Assembly (NCBI RefSeq): GCF_024171525.1
Contig: NZ_JALJZY010000006.1
Coordinates: 62,001 to 126,000 of the forward strand
DNA from: Neisseriaceae bacterium HSC-16F19
GTDB taxonomy: Bacteria > Pseudomonadota > Gammaproteobacteria > Burkholderiales > Neisseriaceae
Direction of reading: 5' to 3'
DNA: 64,000 bases
This document shows positions 17,253 to 25,746 of the stretch, one piece after another. Made by a program: the position numbers and the translations under genes. The notes below the pieces were generated by a model, which saw only the letters and a program-made list of their open reading frames with translations, did not search any database and was not told where the DNA came from. Each line of letters opens with the position of its first letter. The stretch's first letter is position 1.

Positions 17253-19532
17253 TTAAATCTTGCAAGCCCCACCCGCGCAGCCGTCGTCCTGCAAATCCAC
17301 CTGGGTGTCGTCGGCACCGTCGCGAGTGTTGTGGTAATACAGGGTTTTGAGGCCGAATTTGTAGGCGGTGAGCAGGTCTTTGAGCATCTGCTTCATCGGT
17401 ACTTTGTGGCCTTCAAACTTGGCGGGGTCGTAGCTGGTATTGGCGGAGATGGCCTGGTCGACAAACTTCTGCATCACGCCCACCAGTTTCAGATAGCCGT
17501 CGTTATTAGGCATTTGCCACAGGGTTTCGTATTGGTCTTTCAGGCGTTCGAATTCGGGCACCACCTGCTTCAAAATGCCGTCTTTGGAGGCTTTGACCGA
17601 TACCAGGCCGCGCGGCGGTTCGATGCCGTTGGTGGCGTTGGCAATTTGCGAGCTGGTTTCCGAGGGCATCAGTGCGGTGAGGGTGGAATTGCGCAGACCG
17701 TGTTGCACGATGTCGGCGCGCAAGGCTTCCCAATCCAGATGCAAAGGCTCGTTGCAGATGCCGTCAAGGTCTTTTTTGTAGCTGTCGATGGGCAGAATGC
17801 CTTGCGCGTAGGTGGTCTCGTTAAACGCCGGGCAGGCACCGAATTCCTTGGCCAGATTCACCGAGGCTTTGAGCAGATAATACTGGATGGCTTCAAAAGT
17901 GCGGTGGGTCAGGTTCAGGGCTGCCGGGTCGCTGTAGCGGGTGCCGTTTTTGGCCAGGTAATAGGCATAGTTAATCACGCCCACACCGAGGGTGCGGCGG
18001 TTCATGGTGGCGATTTCGGCGGCCTTGATGGGGTAGTCCTGATAATCCAAGAGCGCATCAAGCGCACGCACGGCCAAATCGGCCAAGCCTTCCAATTCGT
18101 CCAGACTTTCCAGCGAACCCAAGTTAAACGCCGACAGCGTACACAGTGCGATTTCGCCGTTTTCGTCGTTGATGTCGTTCAAGGGCTTGGTCGGCAGGGC
18201 GATTTCCAAGCACAGATTGGACTGGCGCACCGGCGCCACTTTCGGGTCGAAGGGGCTGTGGGTGTTGCAGTGGTCCACGTTTTGGATGTAGATGCGGCCG
18301 GTACCGGCGCGCTCCTGCATCAGGAGCGAGAACAAATCGGTGGCGGGCAGCACGCGTTTGCGGATATTCGGGTCTTGCTCGTATTGCACATACAGGCGCT
18401 CGAATTCGTCCTGGTCGGCAAAGAAGGCGTCGTAGAGGCCCGGCACTTCGTGCGGCGAAAAGAGCGCAATACTGCCGCCTTTAATCAGGCGGGTGTAGAG
18501 CAGGCGGTTGATTTGCACGCCGTAATCCAAGTGGCGCACGCGGTTGTCTTCCACGCCGCGGTTGTTTTTCAGCACCAACAGGCTTTCCACTTCGATGTGC
18601 CACAGCGGGTAGAACAGGGTGGCGGCACCGCCGCGCACACCGCCTTGCGAGCAGGATTTCACGGCTGCCTGAAACATTTTGAAGAAGGGAATGCAGCCGG
18701 TGTGCTGTGCTTCGCCGCCGCGGATTTCACTGCCCAGGCCGCGGATGCGTCCGGCATTGATGCCGATACCGGCGCGCTGGGAGACATATTTCACAATCGC
18801 GCTGGTGGTGGCGTTGATGGAATCGAGGCTGTCGTCGCACTCAATCAGCACGCAGGAAGAGAACTGGCGCGTGGGCGTGCGCACGCCGGACATAATCGGT
18901 GTGGGCAGGGAAATCTTGAAAGTGGACACGGCGTCATAAAAGCGTTTCACATAATCCAGGCGGGTGGCTTGCGGATATTTGGCAAACAGGCACATGGCCA
19001 CCAAGATGTACAGAAACTGCGGTGTTTCGTAGATTTGGCGGGTCACGCGGTTTTGCACCAGGTATTTGCCTTCCAGCTGCTTGACTGCGCCGTAGGAGAA
19101 GCTCATGTCGCGTTCGTGGTCGATATAGGCATTGAGTTCGTCAAACTCGGCGCGGCTGTAATCGGCGAGGATGTGGCGGTCGTACTTGCCCGCCTCGGTG
19201 AGCTTGGCGACATGGTCGTACAGATGCGGCGGCTCAAACTCGCCATAGGCGATTTTGCGGATGTGGAAGACCGCCAGGCGGGCGGCCAGGTATTGGTAGT
19301 CGGGCGTTTCCGGCGAAATCAGGTCGGCCGCGGCCTTGATGATGGTTTCGTGGATGTCTTCGGTGCGGATGCCGTTGTAAAACTGGATATGGGATTTCAT
19401 TTCCACCTGCGACACCGACACATTGTGCAGGTCTTTGGCCGCCCAAGTGATGACGCGGTGGATTTTGTCGAGGTTGATTTCCTCCAAACGGCCGTCGCGT
19501 TTGGTGACTTTCAGCTGGGTGGCGGTATTCAT
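17253..19532 (-). CDS. nrdA: Ribonucleotide reductase class Ia, alpha subunit
   Basis: 759 residues from the ATG at 19532 (MNTATQLKVTKRDGR). The longer frame to 19598 adds a Pro-rich leader unlike the family. NrdA reduces ribonucleoside diphosphates to deoxy forms. The N-terminal ATP-cone (about 8-95) mediates allosteric ATP/dATP control. Active-site cysteines occur in FSSCVLIECDD and SNLCLEIALPT, and the shuttle pair is at the extreme C-terminus (CAGGACKI). A DUS is embedded in the coding sequence near 18664. It pairs functionally with nrdB at 14841-15974. Confidence 0.97.
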   Translation of the reverse strand: MNTATQLKVTKRDGRLEEINLDKIHRVITWAAKDLHNVSVSQVEMKSHIQFYNGIRTEDIHETIIKAAADLISPETPDYQYLAARLAVFHIRKIAYGEFEPPHLYDHVAKLTEAGKYDRHILADYSRAEFDELNAYIDHERDMSFSYGAVKQLEGKYLVQNRVTRQIYETPQFLYILVAMCLFAKYPQATRLDYVKRFYDAVSTFKISLPTPIMSGVRTPTRQFSSCVLIECDDSLDSINATTSAIVKYVSQRAGIGINAGRIRGLGSEIRGGEAQHTGCIPFFKMFQAAVKSCSQGGVRGGAATLFYPLWHIEVESLLVLKNNRGVEDNRVRHLDYGVQINRLLYTRLIKGGSIALFSPHEVPGLYDAFFADQDEFERLYVQYEQDPNIRKRVLPATDLFSLLMQERAGTGRIYIQNVDHCNTHSPFDPKVAPVRQSNLCLEIALPTKPLNDINDENGEIALCTLSAFNLGSLESLDELEGLADLAVRALDALLDYQDYPIKAAEIATMNRRTLGVGVINYAYYLAKNGTRYSDPAALNLTHRTFEAIQYYLLKASVNLAKEFGACPAFNETTYAQGILPIDSYKKDLDGICNEPLHLDWEALRADIVQHGLRNSTLTALMPSETSSQIANATNGIEPPRGLVSVKASKDGILKQVVPEFERLKDQYETLWQMPNNDGYLKLVGVMQKFVDQAISANTSYDPAKFEGHKVPMKQMLKDLLTAYKFGLKTLYYHNTRDGADDTQVDLQDDGCAGGACKI

Positions 19533-19851
19533 GGGCAGGCTTTCCGGAAAGAAGCGGTGTGGGCGCGGTGATGTGTGTGTGCCGGGCTTGAACCACAAGA
19601 TATAGGGGTCTGTTTTTAATCAGGCCGCAATATAGCGGATTTTGCTTGTGTAAAACAGTCTTGCCAGCGGCGGCAAAATATGGTTTGCGCCACCCTGTTT
19701 TGAAGGCGGATGCCGCAAATACAAACAGATAGGGCGGTCGTGCCGCCGCAGAGGCTGCCTGAAAATATTTCTATGGATTTGGAATAGGGTGGTTGAAAAA
19801 AACTATGGCCGCGCCGTAGAAAGAGGGCGCGGCCATACAGAAGCAGCGTGA
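19533..19851. other. Intergenic region upstream of nrdA
   Basis: About 320 bp that should contain the nrdA promoter. The segment 19605-19760 is AT-richer and contains a TTGCTTGTG and other promoter-like words, but I found no convincing NrdR box pair. A DUS lies near 19752 and a minus-strand terminator at 19793-19837. Confidence 0.4.
19793..19837 (-). terminator. Strong rho-independent terminator, minus strand
   Basis: A perfect 12-bp stem TATGGCCGCGCC (19804-19815) / GGCGCGGCCATA (19826-19837) with a 10-nt loop is followed on the minus strand by GTTTTTTTC. It is oriented to end transcripts of the oxidoreductase at 20216-21526, from which it is separated by two inserted repeat elements. Confidence 0.8.
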
Positions 19852-20050
19852 TAGTCGCACAACACAGAGTGAGACAAGGCCGCAAAAAGCCGCGAGCGCA
19901 GCGAAGTCCCGCGGGGCAGACAGTACACACGTACGGAACAGATTTTGTTGCCGCTTTAGTGGCTTACAAAATCGTTCTCTTCGAGCCGGGCGCGACCATA
20001 GGAAGTCCCTGTGGGACAGCAACGCCGTATCGCTCTGTGTTGAGTGACTA
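19852..20050 (+). repeat. Correia-like element, long form (199 bp)
   Basis: The ends are inverted: TAGTCGCACAACACAGAGTG and CTCTGTGTTGAGTGACTA. The core contains GCAGACAGTAC, GTACGGAACAGATT, AATCGTTCTCTTCGAGC and CAGCAACGCCGTATCG, which parallel the Neisseria Correia (CREE/NEMIS) core in order and sequence, plus an extra GCCGCGAGCGCAGCGAAGTC segment. Copies recur at 46753, 57684 and 61075. Its right TA is shared with the next element. Confidence 0.82.
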
Positions 20051-20212
20051 GGGCGGACTGACCATTCGGGCACGTAGCGGATTTTTTAGGCAAAAGCGTC
20101 CGATTCAAGGCGAACAGCACAGCAAGGTTGTACACCTTGCGAGCATTTTCAACGCAGAAGCGGGCGATTTTTGACAAAAAAGCAGCCGTGAACAAATGGT
20201 TAGTCCGCCCTA
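20049..20212 (+). mobile_element. 164-bp TIR element (MITE-like), copy 1
   Basis: Terminal inverted repeats begin TAGGGCGGACTGACCATT at the left and end TGGTTAGTCCGCCCTA at the right. The interior includes TTTTTTAGGCAAAAGCGTCC, AAGGTTGTACACCTTGCGAG and CGCAGAAGCGGGCGATTTTT. A second copy of identical length lies inverted at 34145-34308. It has no coding capacity and TA at its ends. It stops three bases before the oxidoreductase stop codon. I do not recognise the family. Confidence 0.8.
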
Positions 20213-20215
20213 GTA

Positions 20216-21526
20216 TCAAGGCATCATATCGCGCAGGCGGTAATACAGCGTGCCCGCCCATTGGCTCGGCAGGCGCAGATGGCGGCCGCCGGGGAAATCG
20301 GCATGGCGCAGCTGTTCGAACAGGCGCAGGCGGCGGTCATCACCCAAAATGGCTTCCGCCGTCACCAGACCGCCGATGCCGGTGGCGGCGACACCGTGGC
20401 CGGAGAAACCCTGCATAAAGTACAGATTGGGTTCCAGGCGGCCGAAATGCGGCGCGCGGCTCATGCTGATGTCCACATGGCCGCCCCAGGCAAAATCAAC
20501 CGCCACATCGGAGAGCTGCGGGAAGACGCGCAGCATTTCGCGGCGCATGCTGCGCTGGATGTCGGTAGCGGTGAGGTCGCGGCCGGTATAGCTGATGCGG
20601 CCGCCGAAAAGCAGACGTTGGTCGCCGCTCAAACGGTAGTAATCGAGCACGAAACGGGTGTCGCACACGGCCATATTGTTGCGGATCAGGCTTTCCGCGC
20701 GCGCGCCCAAGGGTTCGGTGGCAATGATATAGGTGCCCACCGGCAGGATTTTCGCCGCCAAGGGCTGCAACAGCGGCTGGTGCAGGTCTTCCAAAAACAC
20801 ATTTACCGTGGCCACCACATTGCGCGCCTTGATTTGTCCGTGCGGCGTGGTGATGAGATAGCCGCCCTGGTGGTGGCCGAGGCTCACCAGCGGCGTGTGT
20901 TCGTAAACCGCCACCCCGGCCGCGTGTGCGGCTTGCGCCAGACCGAGGGTGTAATTGAGCGGATGCAGATGGCCGGAGTCTTCGTCATAGAGGGCGCCGA
21001 CATAGCGCTCGCTCGCCAGCTGTTCTTGCAATTGCGCTGCCGACCATACGCTGTAACCGTGGTAGCCGTAGGTGTCGGCAGCGTCGCGGTGCCATTGGCG
21101 CAAGGCTTCCATATGGCGCGGGCGCACGGCCACGGTGGCATAGCCGCGCTGCCAGTCGCAATCGATATTAAAGCGGCGCACACGCTCATCGACCAAATCC
21201 AGCGCCTCCAGACTCATCTGCCACAGCTCTTTGGCGGCGGGAATGCCCAGGGCGGCGGCAATCTTGTCCATATCCGCCGCCCAGCCGTGGATGACCTGGC
21301 CGCCGTTGCGGCCGGAGGCGCCGTAGCCGATGCGGGCGGCTTCAATCAAGGCCACCGAATGTCCGGCTTCGGCCAGCGGCAGGGCGGTGCCGATGCCGGC
21401 CAAACCGCCGCCGATGACGCAGGTTTCTACCTCGATGTGTTCGGCCAGTGCCGGGTAATGCGGCGAAGCATTGCGGCTGGCGGCGTAATAAGATGCAATA
21501 TGTTCTTGAAAAGCGGCTGACTGCAT
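20216..21526 (-). CDS. FAD-dependent oxidoreductase, PuuB/OrdL-like
   Basis: 436 residues, ATG with AAGGA upstream. The dinucleotide-binding motif is CVIGGGLAGIGTALPLAEAG at about 36-55, followed by the GYGASGRNGGQV loop typical of DAO-fold amine oxidases such as gamma-glutamylputrescine oxidase. A C-terminal GFSGHGVAATGIGGLVTAEA segment closes the FAD site. It probably oxidises a secondary or primary amine or N-substituted amino acid in the cytoplasm. Substrate unproven. No putrescine-pathway genes adjoin, although an amino-acid decarboxylase lies 28 kb away. A 164-bp repeat is inserted right after the stop. Confidence 0.88.
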   Translation of the reverse strand: MQSAAFQEHIASYYAASRNASPHYPALAEHIEVETCVIGGGLAGIGTALPLAEAGHSVALIEAARIGYGASGRNGGQVIHGWAADMDKIAAALGIPAAKELWQMSLEALDLVDERVRRFNIDCDWQRGYATVAVRPRHMEALRQWHRDAADTYGYHGYSVWSAAQLQEQLASERYVGALYDEDSGHLHPLNYTLGLAQAAHAAGVAVYEHTPLVSLGHHQGGYLITTPHGQIKARNVVATVNVFLEDLHQPLLQPLAAKILPVGTYIIATEPLGARAESLIRNNMAVCDTRFVLDYYRLSGDQRLLFGGRISYTGRDLTATDIQRSMRREMLRVFPQLSDVAVDFAWGGHVDISMSRAPHFGRLEPNLYFMQGFSGHGVAATGIGGLVTAEAILGDDRRLRLFEQLRHADFPGGRHLRLPSQWAGTLYYRLRDMMP

Positions 21527-21578
21527 AACTGTCCTTTGTGCTTGAAGTTCGAAATAATCAATAAAAAACGGGTTTGCG

Positions 21579-21605
21579 GCTGCCTGAAAGGTTTTCAGGC
21601 AGCCT
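21579..21605. terminator. DUS inverted pair
   Basis: GGCTGCCTGAAAGGTTTTCAGGCAGCC forms a hairpin between the divergent-side region of the oxidoreductase gene and the 3' end of rluE. It probably terminates rluE on the minus strand. Confidence 0.65.
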
Positions 21606-21690
21606 TATATATCTTTTTAATGAACAGGGCAGGAGTGCTTGCCTGTTTGTTCACGGTTGCGCACAACGTATAAGCGGGTCATGGCGGTGT

Positions 21691-22266
21691 TTAAGGCCGC
21701 TGCGGTGCATAACACCATTGGCCGGGTGCCAGTTGCAAATCAAACAGATTCAAACGGCCTACCGCCACCCGTACCAGACGCAGACAGGGATAACCGGCTT
21801 TGGCGGTCATGCGCCGCACTTGGCGGTTTTTGCCCTCGGAAATGCGGATTTCCAGCCAGAAATCGGGCACGGTTTGACGTACGCGTATCGGTGGTTGGCG
21901 CGGCCACAGGGCGGCGGTTTCATCGGCAGCGAGCACGCGCACTTGGGCGGGACGGGTGACAAAACCGCCCAAATCCACGCCGCGGCGCAGCATATCGAGA
22001 CGGGTTTCGTCCGGACTGCCTTCTACTTGTGCCCAATAGGTTTTTACGGTTTTGTGTTTGGGGTCGGCAATCTGTGCCTGCAAACGGCCGTTGGCGGTGA
22101 GCAGCAACAGGCCCTCGCTGTCGGTATCGAGCCGTCCGGCCGGATACACGCCGGGCACGTCCACCCAGTCTTTCAGGGTGGGGTGGCGCTCGTGGGGGCT
22201 GAACTGGCAAATAACGCCGTAGGGTTTGTTGAGCACAATCAGCTCGGTATCGGGGCGGGCAGGCAT
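21691..22266 (-). CDS. rluE: 23S rRNA pseudouridine synthase RluE
   Basis: 191 residues from the ATG at 22266. The frame extends to a TTG at 22308 but the ATG fits better. It makes pseudouridine 2457 in 23S rRNA. RsuA-family motifs are present: AGRLDTDSEGLLLLT with the catalytic Asp (about 58-72), LNKPYGV near the start, and SEGKNRQVRRMTAKAGYP near 150-167. WPRQPPIRVRQTVPDFWLEI matches the RluE-specific segment. It lacks the S4 domain, as RluE does. Single gene, with ndk divergent. Confidence 0.9.
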   Translation of the reverse strand: MPARPDTELIVLNKPYGVICQFSPHERHPTLKDWVDVPGVYPAGRLDTDSEGLLLLTANGRLQAQIADPKHKTVKTYWAQVEGSPDETRLDMLRRGVDLGGFVTRPAQVRVLAADETAALWPRQPPIRVRQTVPDFWLEIRISEGKNRQVRRMTAKAGYPCLRLVRVAVGRLNLFDLQLAPGQWCYAPQRP

Positions 22267-22469
22267 ACGGAATAGGGCGGACACAAATGCGGCACGATGG
22301 TACCGCAAACGGGTGTGTTTGATAAAGAGAGACGCACCTAATGAATAAAAGCCATGTGCCGACAGCTTTCAGGCAGCCCTTTTCCCGTAAATTTTCCCAT
22401 CAACAGGCGCCAAATTTGCTAAAATGCGCGCCGGTTAACCCACCTGATTGATTATTGGAGTAAACAAAC

Positions 22470-22895
22470 ATGGCGATTGAACGCACCATTTCTATTATCA
22501 AACCCGATGCCGTGGGCAAAAACGTCATCGGTAAAATCTACGACCGCTTTGAGAGCAACGGCCTGACCATCGTGGCCGCCAAAATGAAACACCTGACCCA
22601 GACCGAAGCCGAAGGCTTTTACGCCGTACACAAAGAGCGCCCCTTCTTTGGCGAACTGGTGAAATTCATGACCAGCGGTCCGGTGATGATTCAGGTTTTG
22701 GAAGGTGAAAACGCCGTGGCCAAAAACCGCGAACTGATGGGCGCCACCAATCCCAAAGAAGCCGCCGCCGGTACCATCCGCGCCGACTTTGCCGAATCCA
22801 TCGATGCCAATGCCGTGCACGGTTCCGACAGCCTGGAAAACGCCGCCATCGAAATCGCGTATTTCTTTGAAGCCGGCGAAATCTGCCCGCGCTGA
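22470..22895 (+). CDS. ndk: Nucleoside diphosphate kinase
   Basis: 141 residues. It equilibrates nucleoside di- and triphosphates through a phospho-histidine, H117 in NAVHGSDS. The IIKPDAVGKN motif near residue 10 and the length are standard. It begins the conserved ndk-rlmN-pilW-rodZ-ispG-hisS block of beta-proteobacteria. A DUS hairpin 40 bp after the stop separates its transcript from rlmN. Confidence 0.97.
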   Translation: MAIERTISIIKPDAVGKNVIGKIYDRFESNGLTIVAAKMKHLTQTEAEGFYAVHKERPFFGELVKFMTSGPVMIQVLEGENAVAKNRELMGATNPKEAAAGTIRADFAESIDANAVHGSDSLENAAIEIAYFFEAGEICPR

Positions 22896-22934
22896 TTTTG
22901 GCTGGGCGGTATATTGCCGCCGGTGCAAACACTC

Positions 22935-22963
22935 AAAGGCTGCCTGAAAGTTTTCAGGCAGCT
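22935..22963 (+). terminator. ndk terminator (DUS pair)
   Basis: AAAGGCTGCCTGAAAGTTTTCAGGCAGCTT is a DUS pair with a 10-bp stem, 40 bp after ndk. Confidence 0.75.
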
Positions 22964-23031
22964 TGCTGTGTTTTTTCTTAAGGCGATTTAATTCTTAAGA
23001 CGCTTTAAGAAAAATCATGTAGTTACATATT

Positions 23032-24114
23032 ATGAAGACCAATTTACTCAATTACGACCTGCCGGGCCTGACCGCCTATTTCGCGCAAATGGGCGAAAAG
23101 CCCTTCCGCGCCAAACAGGTGATGCGCTGGATGCACTTGGGCGGGGCGGCCGACTTTGGCGAGATGACCGATTTGGCCAAATCCTTGCGTGCCAAGCTGA
23201 ATGACCACACCGAAATCCGTGTGCCCGATTTGATGGCCGAACAGCATTCCAACGACGGCACGCGCAAATGGCTGTTGGACGTGGGTACCGGCAACGGCGT
23301 CGAAACCGTATTCATTCCCGAAGACACCCGCGGCACCTTGTGCATTTCCTCGCAGGTGGGCTGTGCGTTGGAATGCACGTTTTGTTCTACCGGCCGCCAG
23401 GGCTTTAACCGCAATCTTACCGCCGCCGAAATCATCGGCCAGCTGTGGTGGGCCAACAAAGCCATGGGCGTGACCCCAAAAAACGAGCGCGTGGTGTCCA
23501 ATGTGGTGATGATGGGCATGGGCGAGCCTTTGGCCAATTACGATAATGTAATCACCGCCTTGTCCATCATGCTCGATGACCACGGTTACGGCTTGAGCCG
23601 CCGCCGCGTCACCGTGTCCACTTCCGGCATGGTGCCGCAGATGGACCGGCTCAAAGAAGACATGCCGGTGGCGCTGGCAGTGTCTTTGCATGCCTCCAAC
23701 GATGCCGTGCGCGACGAAATCGTGCCCCTGAACAAAAAATACCCGCTCGCTACCCTGATGGCCGCCTGCCGCCGCTATCTGGAAAAAGCGCCGCGCGATT
23801 TCATCACCTTCGAATATGTGATGCTCGACGGGGTCAACGACCATCCCGAACACGCGCGCGAGCTGTTGGAACTGGTGCGCGATGTGCCGTGCAAATTCAA
23901 TCTGATTCCCTTCAATCCCTTCCCCCATTCCGGTTATGCGCGCTCCGGCAACGAGCGCATCCGCGTGTTCCGCGACATCCTGCAACAGGCGGGCCTGGTG
24001 GTGACCGTACGCAAAACCCGGGGGGATGACATCGATGCCGCCTGCGGCCAGCTGGCCGGACAGGTGCAGGACAAAACCCGCCGTCAACAAAAATGGCAAA
24101 TCATGAAAGGCTGA
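23032..24114 (+). CDS. rlmN: Dual-specificity rRNA/tRNA adenine C2 methyltransferase
   Basis: 360 residues. A radical-SAM enzyme that methylates A2503 of 23S rRNA and A37 of some tRNAs. The cluster motif is C111-x3-C115-x2-C118 in QVGCALECTFCSTGRQG. The MMGMGEPLANYDNV and FVIPxGxN-like FNLIPFNPF segments are typical, and the catalytic C-terminal cysteine is in DDIDAACGQLAGQ. It is followed after 4 bp by pilW. Confidence 0.97.
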   Translation: MKTNLLNYDLPGLTAYFAQMGEKPFRAKQVMRWMHLGGAADFGEMTDLAKSLRAKLNDHTEIRVPDLMAEQHSNDGTRKWLLDVGTGNGVETVFIPEDTRGTLCISSQVGCALECTFCSTGRQGFNRNLTAAEIIGQLWWANKAMGVTPKNERVVSNVVMMGMGEPLANYDNVITALSIMLDDHGYGLSRRRVTVSTSGMVPQMDRLKEDMPVALAVSLHASNDAVRDEIVPLNKKYPLATLMAACRRYLEKAPRDFITFEYVMLDGVNDHPEHARELLELVRDVPCKFNLIPFNPFPHSGYARSGNERIRVFRDILQQAGLVVTVRKTRGDDIDAACGQLAGQVQDKTRRQQKWQIMKG

Positions 24115-24118
24115 AACC

Positions 24119-24895
24119 ATGAACAAAGCATTGAAAGCACTGTCTGTTATCAGCGTCGGCGTTTTGCTGGCCGCCTGCGGCAGTACCGACCGCCTCAAAC
24201 AGCCCACTGCCGCCGAGCGTACCGAGCAGCGGGCGCTGATCAAAACCCAGTTGGCGGCCGAGTATATGCGTGCCGGCGATTACCGTCAGGCGGTGGCCAC
24301 CATTGAGGAAGCCTTGCGTACCGACAGCCGTAATGTTTACGGCTGGCTGATGCGCGCGCAGATTTATCATTACCTCAAAGTGCCGGACAAGGCCGAGGAG
24401 AGTTTCCGCCGCGCCCTGTCCATCGAGCCTGCCAATGCCGAAGTCAACAACAACTACGGCTGGTTTTTGTGCGATTTGCAAAAGCGCTATAACGATGCCA
24501 TGCCGTATTTCGACCGCGCTCTGGCGGATCCCACTTACCCCAGCCCCTTTGTCGCCAATCTGAACAAAGGCGTGTGCAGCGCACGCATGGGTCAGTACAA
24601 CCTGGCCGAGTCTTATTTCAACCGCGCGCTGTCTTTGAATCCCAACTTCTTCGTGGTGCAGAAAGAAATGGCGCGCGCCAAGCTGCAACAGGGCCAGAGC
24701 CGCGACGCCGATTATCTGTTCCGCCAATACCAGAGCAAGGTAGACGTGCTCTCCGCCGACGACTTGCTCTTGGGCTGGCGCATTGCCCGCAGCATGGGTC
24801 AAAGCCAGGCCGCTTACGAATATGAGGCGCAAATCCGTGCCAACTATCCGTATTCCAGCGAAATGGAACAAATTACAACAGGAAAAATCCAATGA
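24119..24895 (+). CDS. pilW: Type IV pilus assembly lipoprotein PilW (PilF)
   Basis: 258 residues. The signal peptide ends in lipobox LLAAC, with the lipidated cysteine at C20. The rest is tandem TPR repeats (about 38-240), for example AAEYMRAGDYRQAVATIEEA and AEVNNNYGWFLCDLQKRYND. In Neisseria PilW and in Pseudomonas PilF helps assemble the PilQ secretin and stabilises type IV pili, which also drive DUS-dependent DNA uptake. Its stop overlaps the start of the rodZ-like gene (ATGA-type overlap at 24892-24895). Confidence 0.93.
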   Translation: MNKALKALSVISVGVLLAACGSTDRLKQPTAAERTEQRALIKTQLAAEYMRAGDYRQAVATIEEALRTDSRNVYGWLMRAQIYHYLKVPDKAEESFRRALSIEPANAEVNNNYGWFLCDLQKRYNDAMPYFDRALADPTYPSPFVANLNKGVCSARMGQYNLAESYFNRALSLNPNFFVVQKEMARAKLQQGQSRDADYLFRQYQSKVDVLSADDLLLGWRIARSMGQSQAAYEYEAQIRANYPYSSEMEQITTGKIQ

Positions 24896-25746
24896 GCGAA
24901 ACCGCAAACACAATCGAGACTCAGACCGAAACCGCGCCCAACCACGCCGCAGAGCTGGGTGCACACCTGCGCAGCCGCCGCGAAAGCTACAATTTTTCCG
25001 TGGGCGAGGTGGCCGAGCGCCTGAAGATTTCCACCAAACAGGTGGAGGCTTTGGAATCCGGCGACTACACCGGGCTGCCTGAAGCGGTGTTTATCCGCGG
25101 CTTTATCCGCAGCTACGGCCGCCTCTTGGAAATGGATGCCGCCGAATTGCAGACACAGCTGGACACGGTGTTTCCGCCGGCTGCCGAAGCCGCACACCGC
25201 TCCGCCACCGTGGCCTCCAGCCAGTTTGATTTCCGCGACCAGCAGGTGCGCAAACCCTTCCCGAAATGGATATTCGGCGTGCTGGCCGTGGCTGCCATCG
25301 GCACGGCCATTTACGCCTGGCAGAGCAAGAGCACGGCCGACACCCAGCGTGCCGAAAGCAACAGCAGCGTGCCGGTAGGCCAGGTGGCACCGCCCAATTT
25401 GGGCAGCGGCAATATGGCCGTGGTGCCCATGGATGCCAGCGGTCAGGCTGCGGTGACACCCGCCAGCGACACCGCAGCGGCCTCGGCACCGGCAGCGGGT
25501 AATCAGGAAATGGTGATTACCGTGCGCTACCGTTCCGCCCTGCATGTGGTCGATGCGGGCGGCAAGATTATCTTCAGCCAAATCGTGCCCGCCGGCAGCG
25601 AGCACCGCTTTGACAGCGGCGCGCCGTATCAGGTGACCATCGGCTATGCCGCCGGCGCCACGCTCAATTACCAGGGCAGCGACATCCCGCTGCAATCGCA
25701 TATCCGCAATAAGAGCGCCACCTTGACCGTGGGCGGCAGCGAATGA
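24892..25746 (+). CDS. rodZ: RodZ-like HTH membrane protein
   Basis: 284 residues. The N-terminal cytoplasmic Xre-type helix-turn-helix (about 20-90: LGAHLRSRRESYNFSVGEVA onward) is followed by one transmembrane helix (about 126-143), an Ala/Ser/Pro-rich linker and a periplasmic DUF4115 beta domain (about 205-284). RodZ links MreB to the cell-shape machinery. In cocci without MreB the homologue must act otherwise, and the sequence does not say which applies here. It overlaps pilW upstream and ispG downstream by 4 bp each. Confidence 0.88.
   Translation: MSETANTIETQTETAPNHAAELGAHLRSRRESYNFSVGEVAERLKISTKQVEALESGDYTGLPEAVFIRGFIRSYGRLLEMDAAELQTQLDTVFPPAAEAAHRSATVASSQFDFRDQQVRKPFPKWIFGVLAVAAIGTAIYAWQSKSTADTQRAESNSSVPVGQVAPPNLGSGNMAVVPMDASGQAAVTPASDTAAASAPAAGNQEMVITVRYRSALHVVDAGGKIIFSQIVPAGSEHRFDSGAPYQVTIGYAAGATLNYQGSDIPLQSHIRNKSATLTVGGSE

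Noticed and set aside
17331..19571. 746-codon plus-strand ORF antisense to nrdA
   Set aside because: Low-information Gly/His/Val-rich translation produced by codon bias of the opposite strand; nrdA is unmistakable.
19616..20261. Three overlapping minus-strand ORFs of about 100 codons
   Set aside because: They translate the Correia-like and MITE repeats; similar peptides arise at 46753 and 60929-61225.
24892..25746. Calling the RodZ-like protein a transcription factor because of its HTH
   Set aside because: The TM helix and DUF4115 domain and the ispG-coupled location fit RodZ, whose HTH binds MreB rather than DNA in characterised species.
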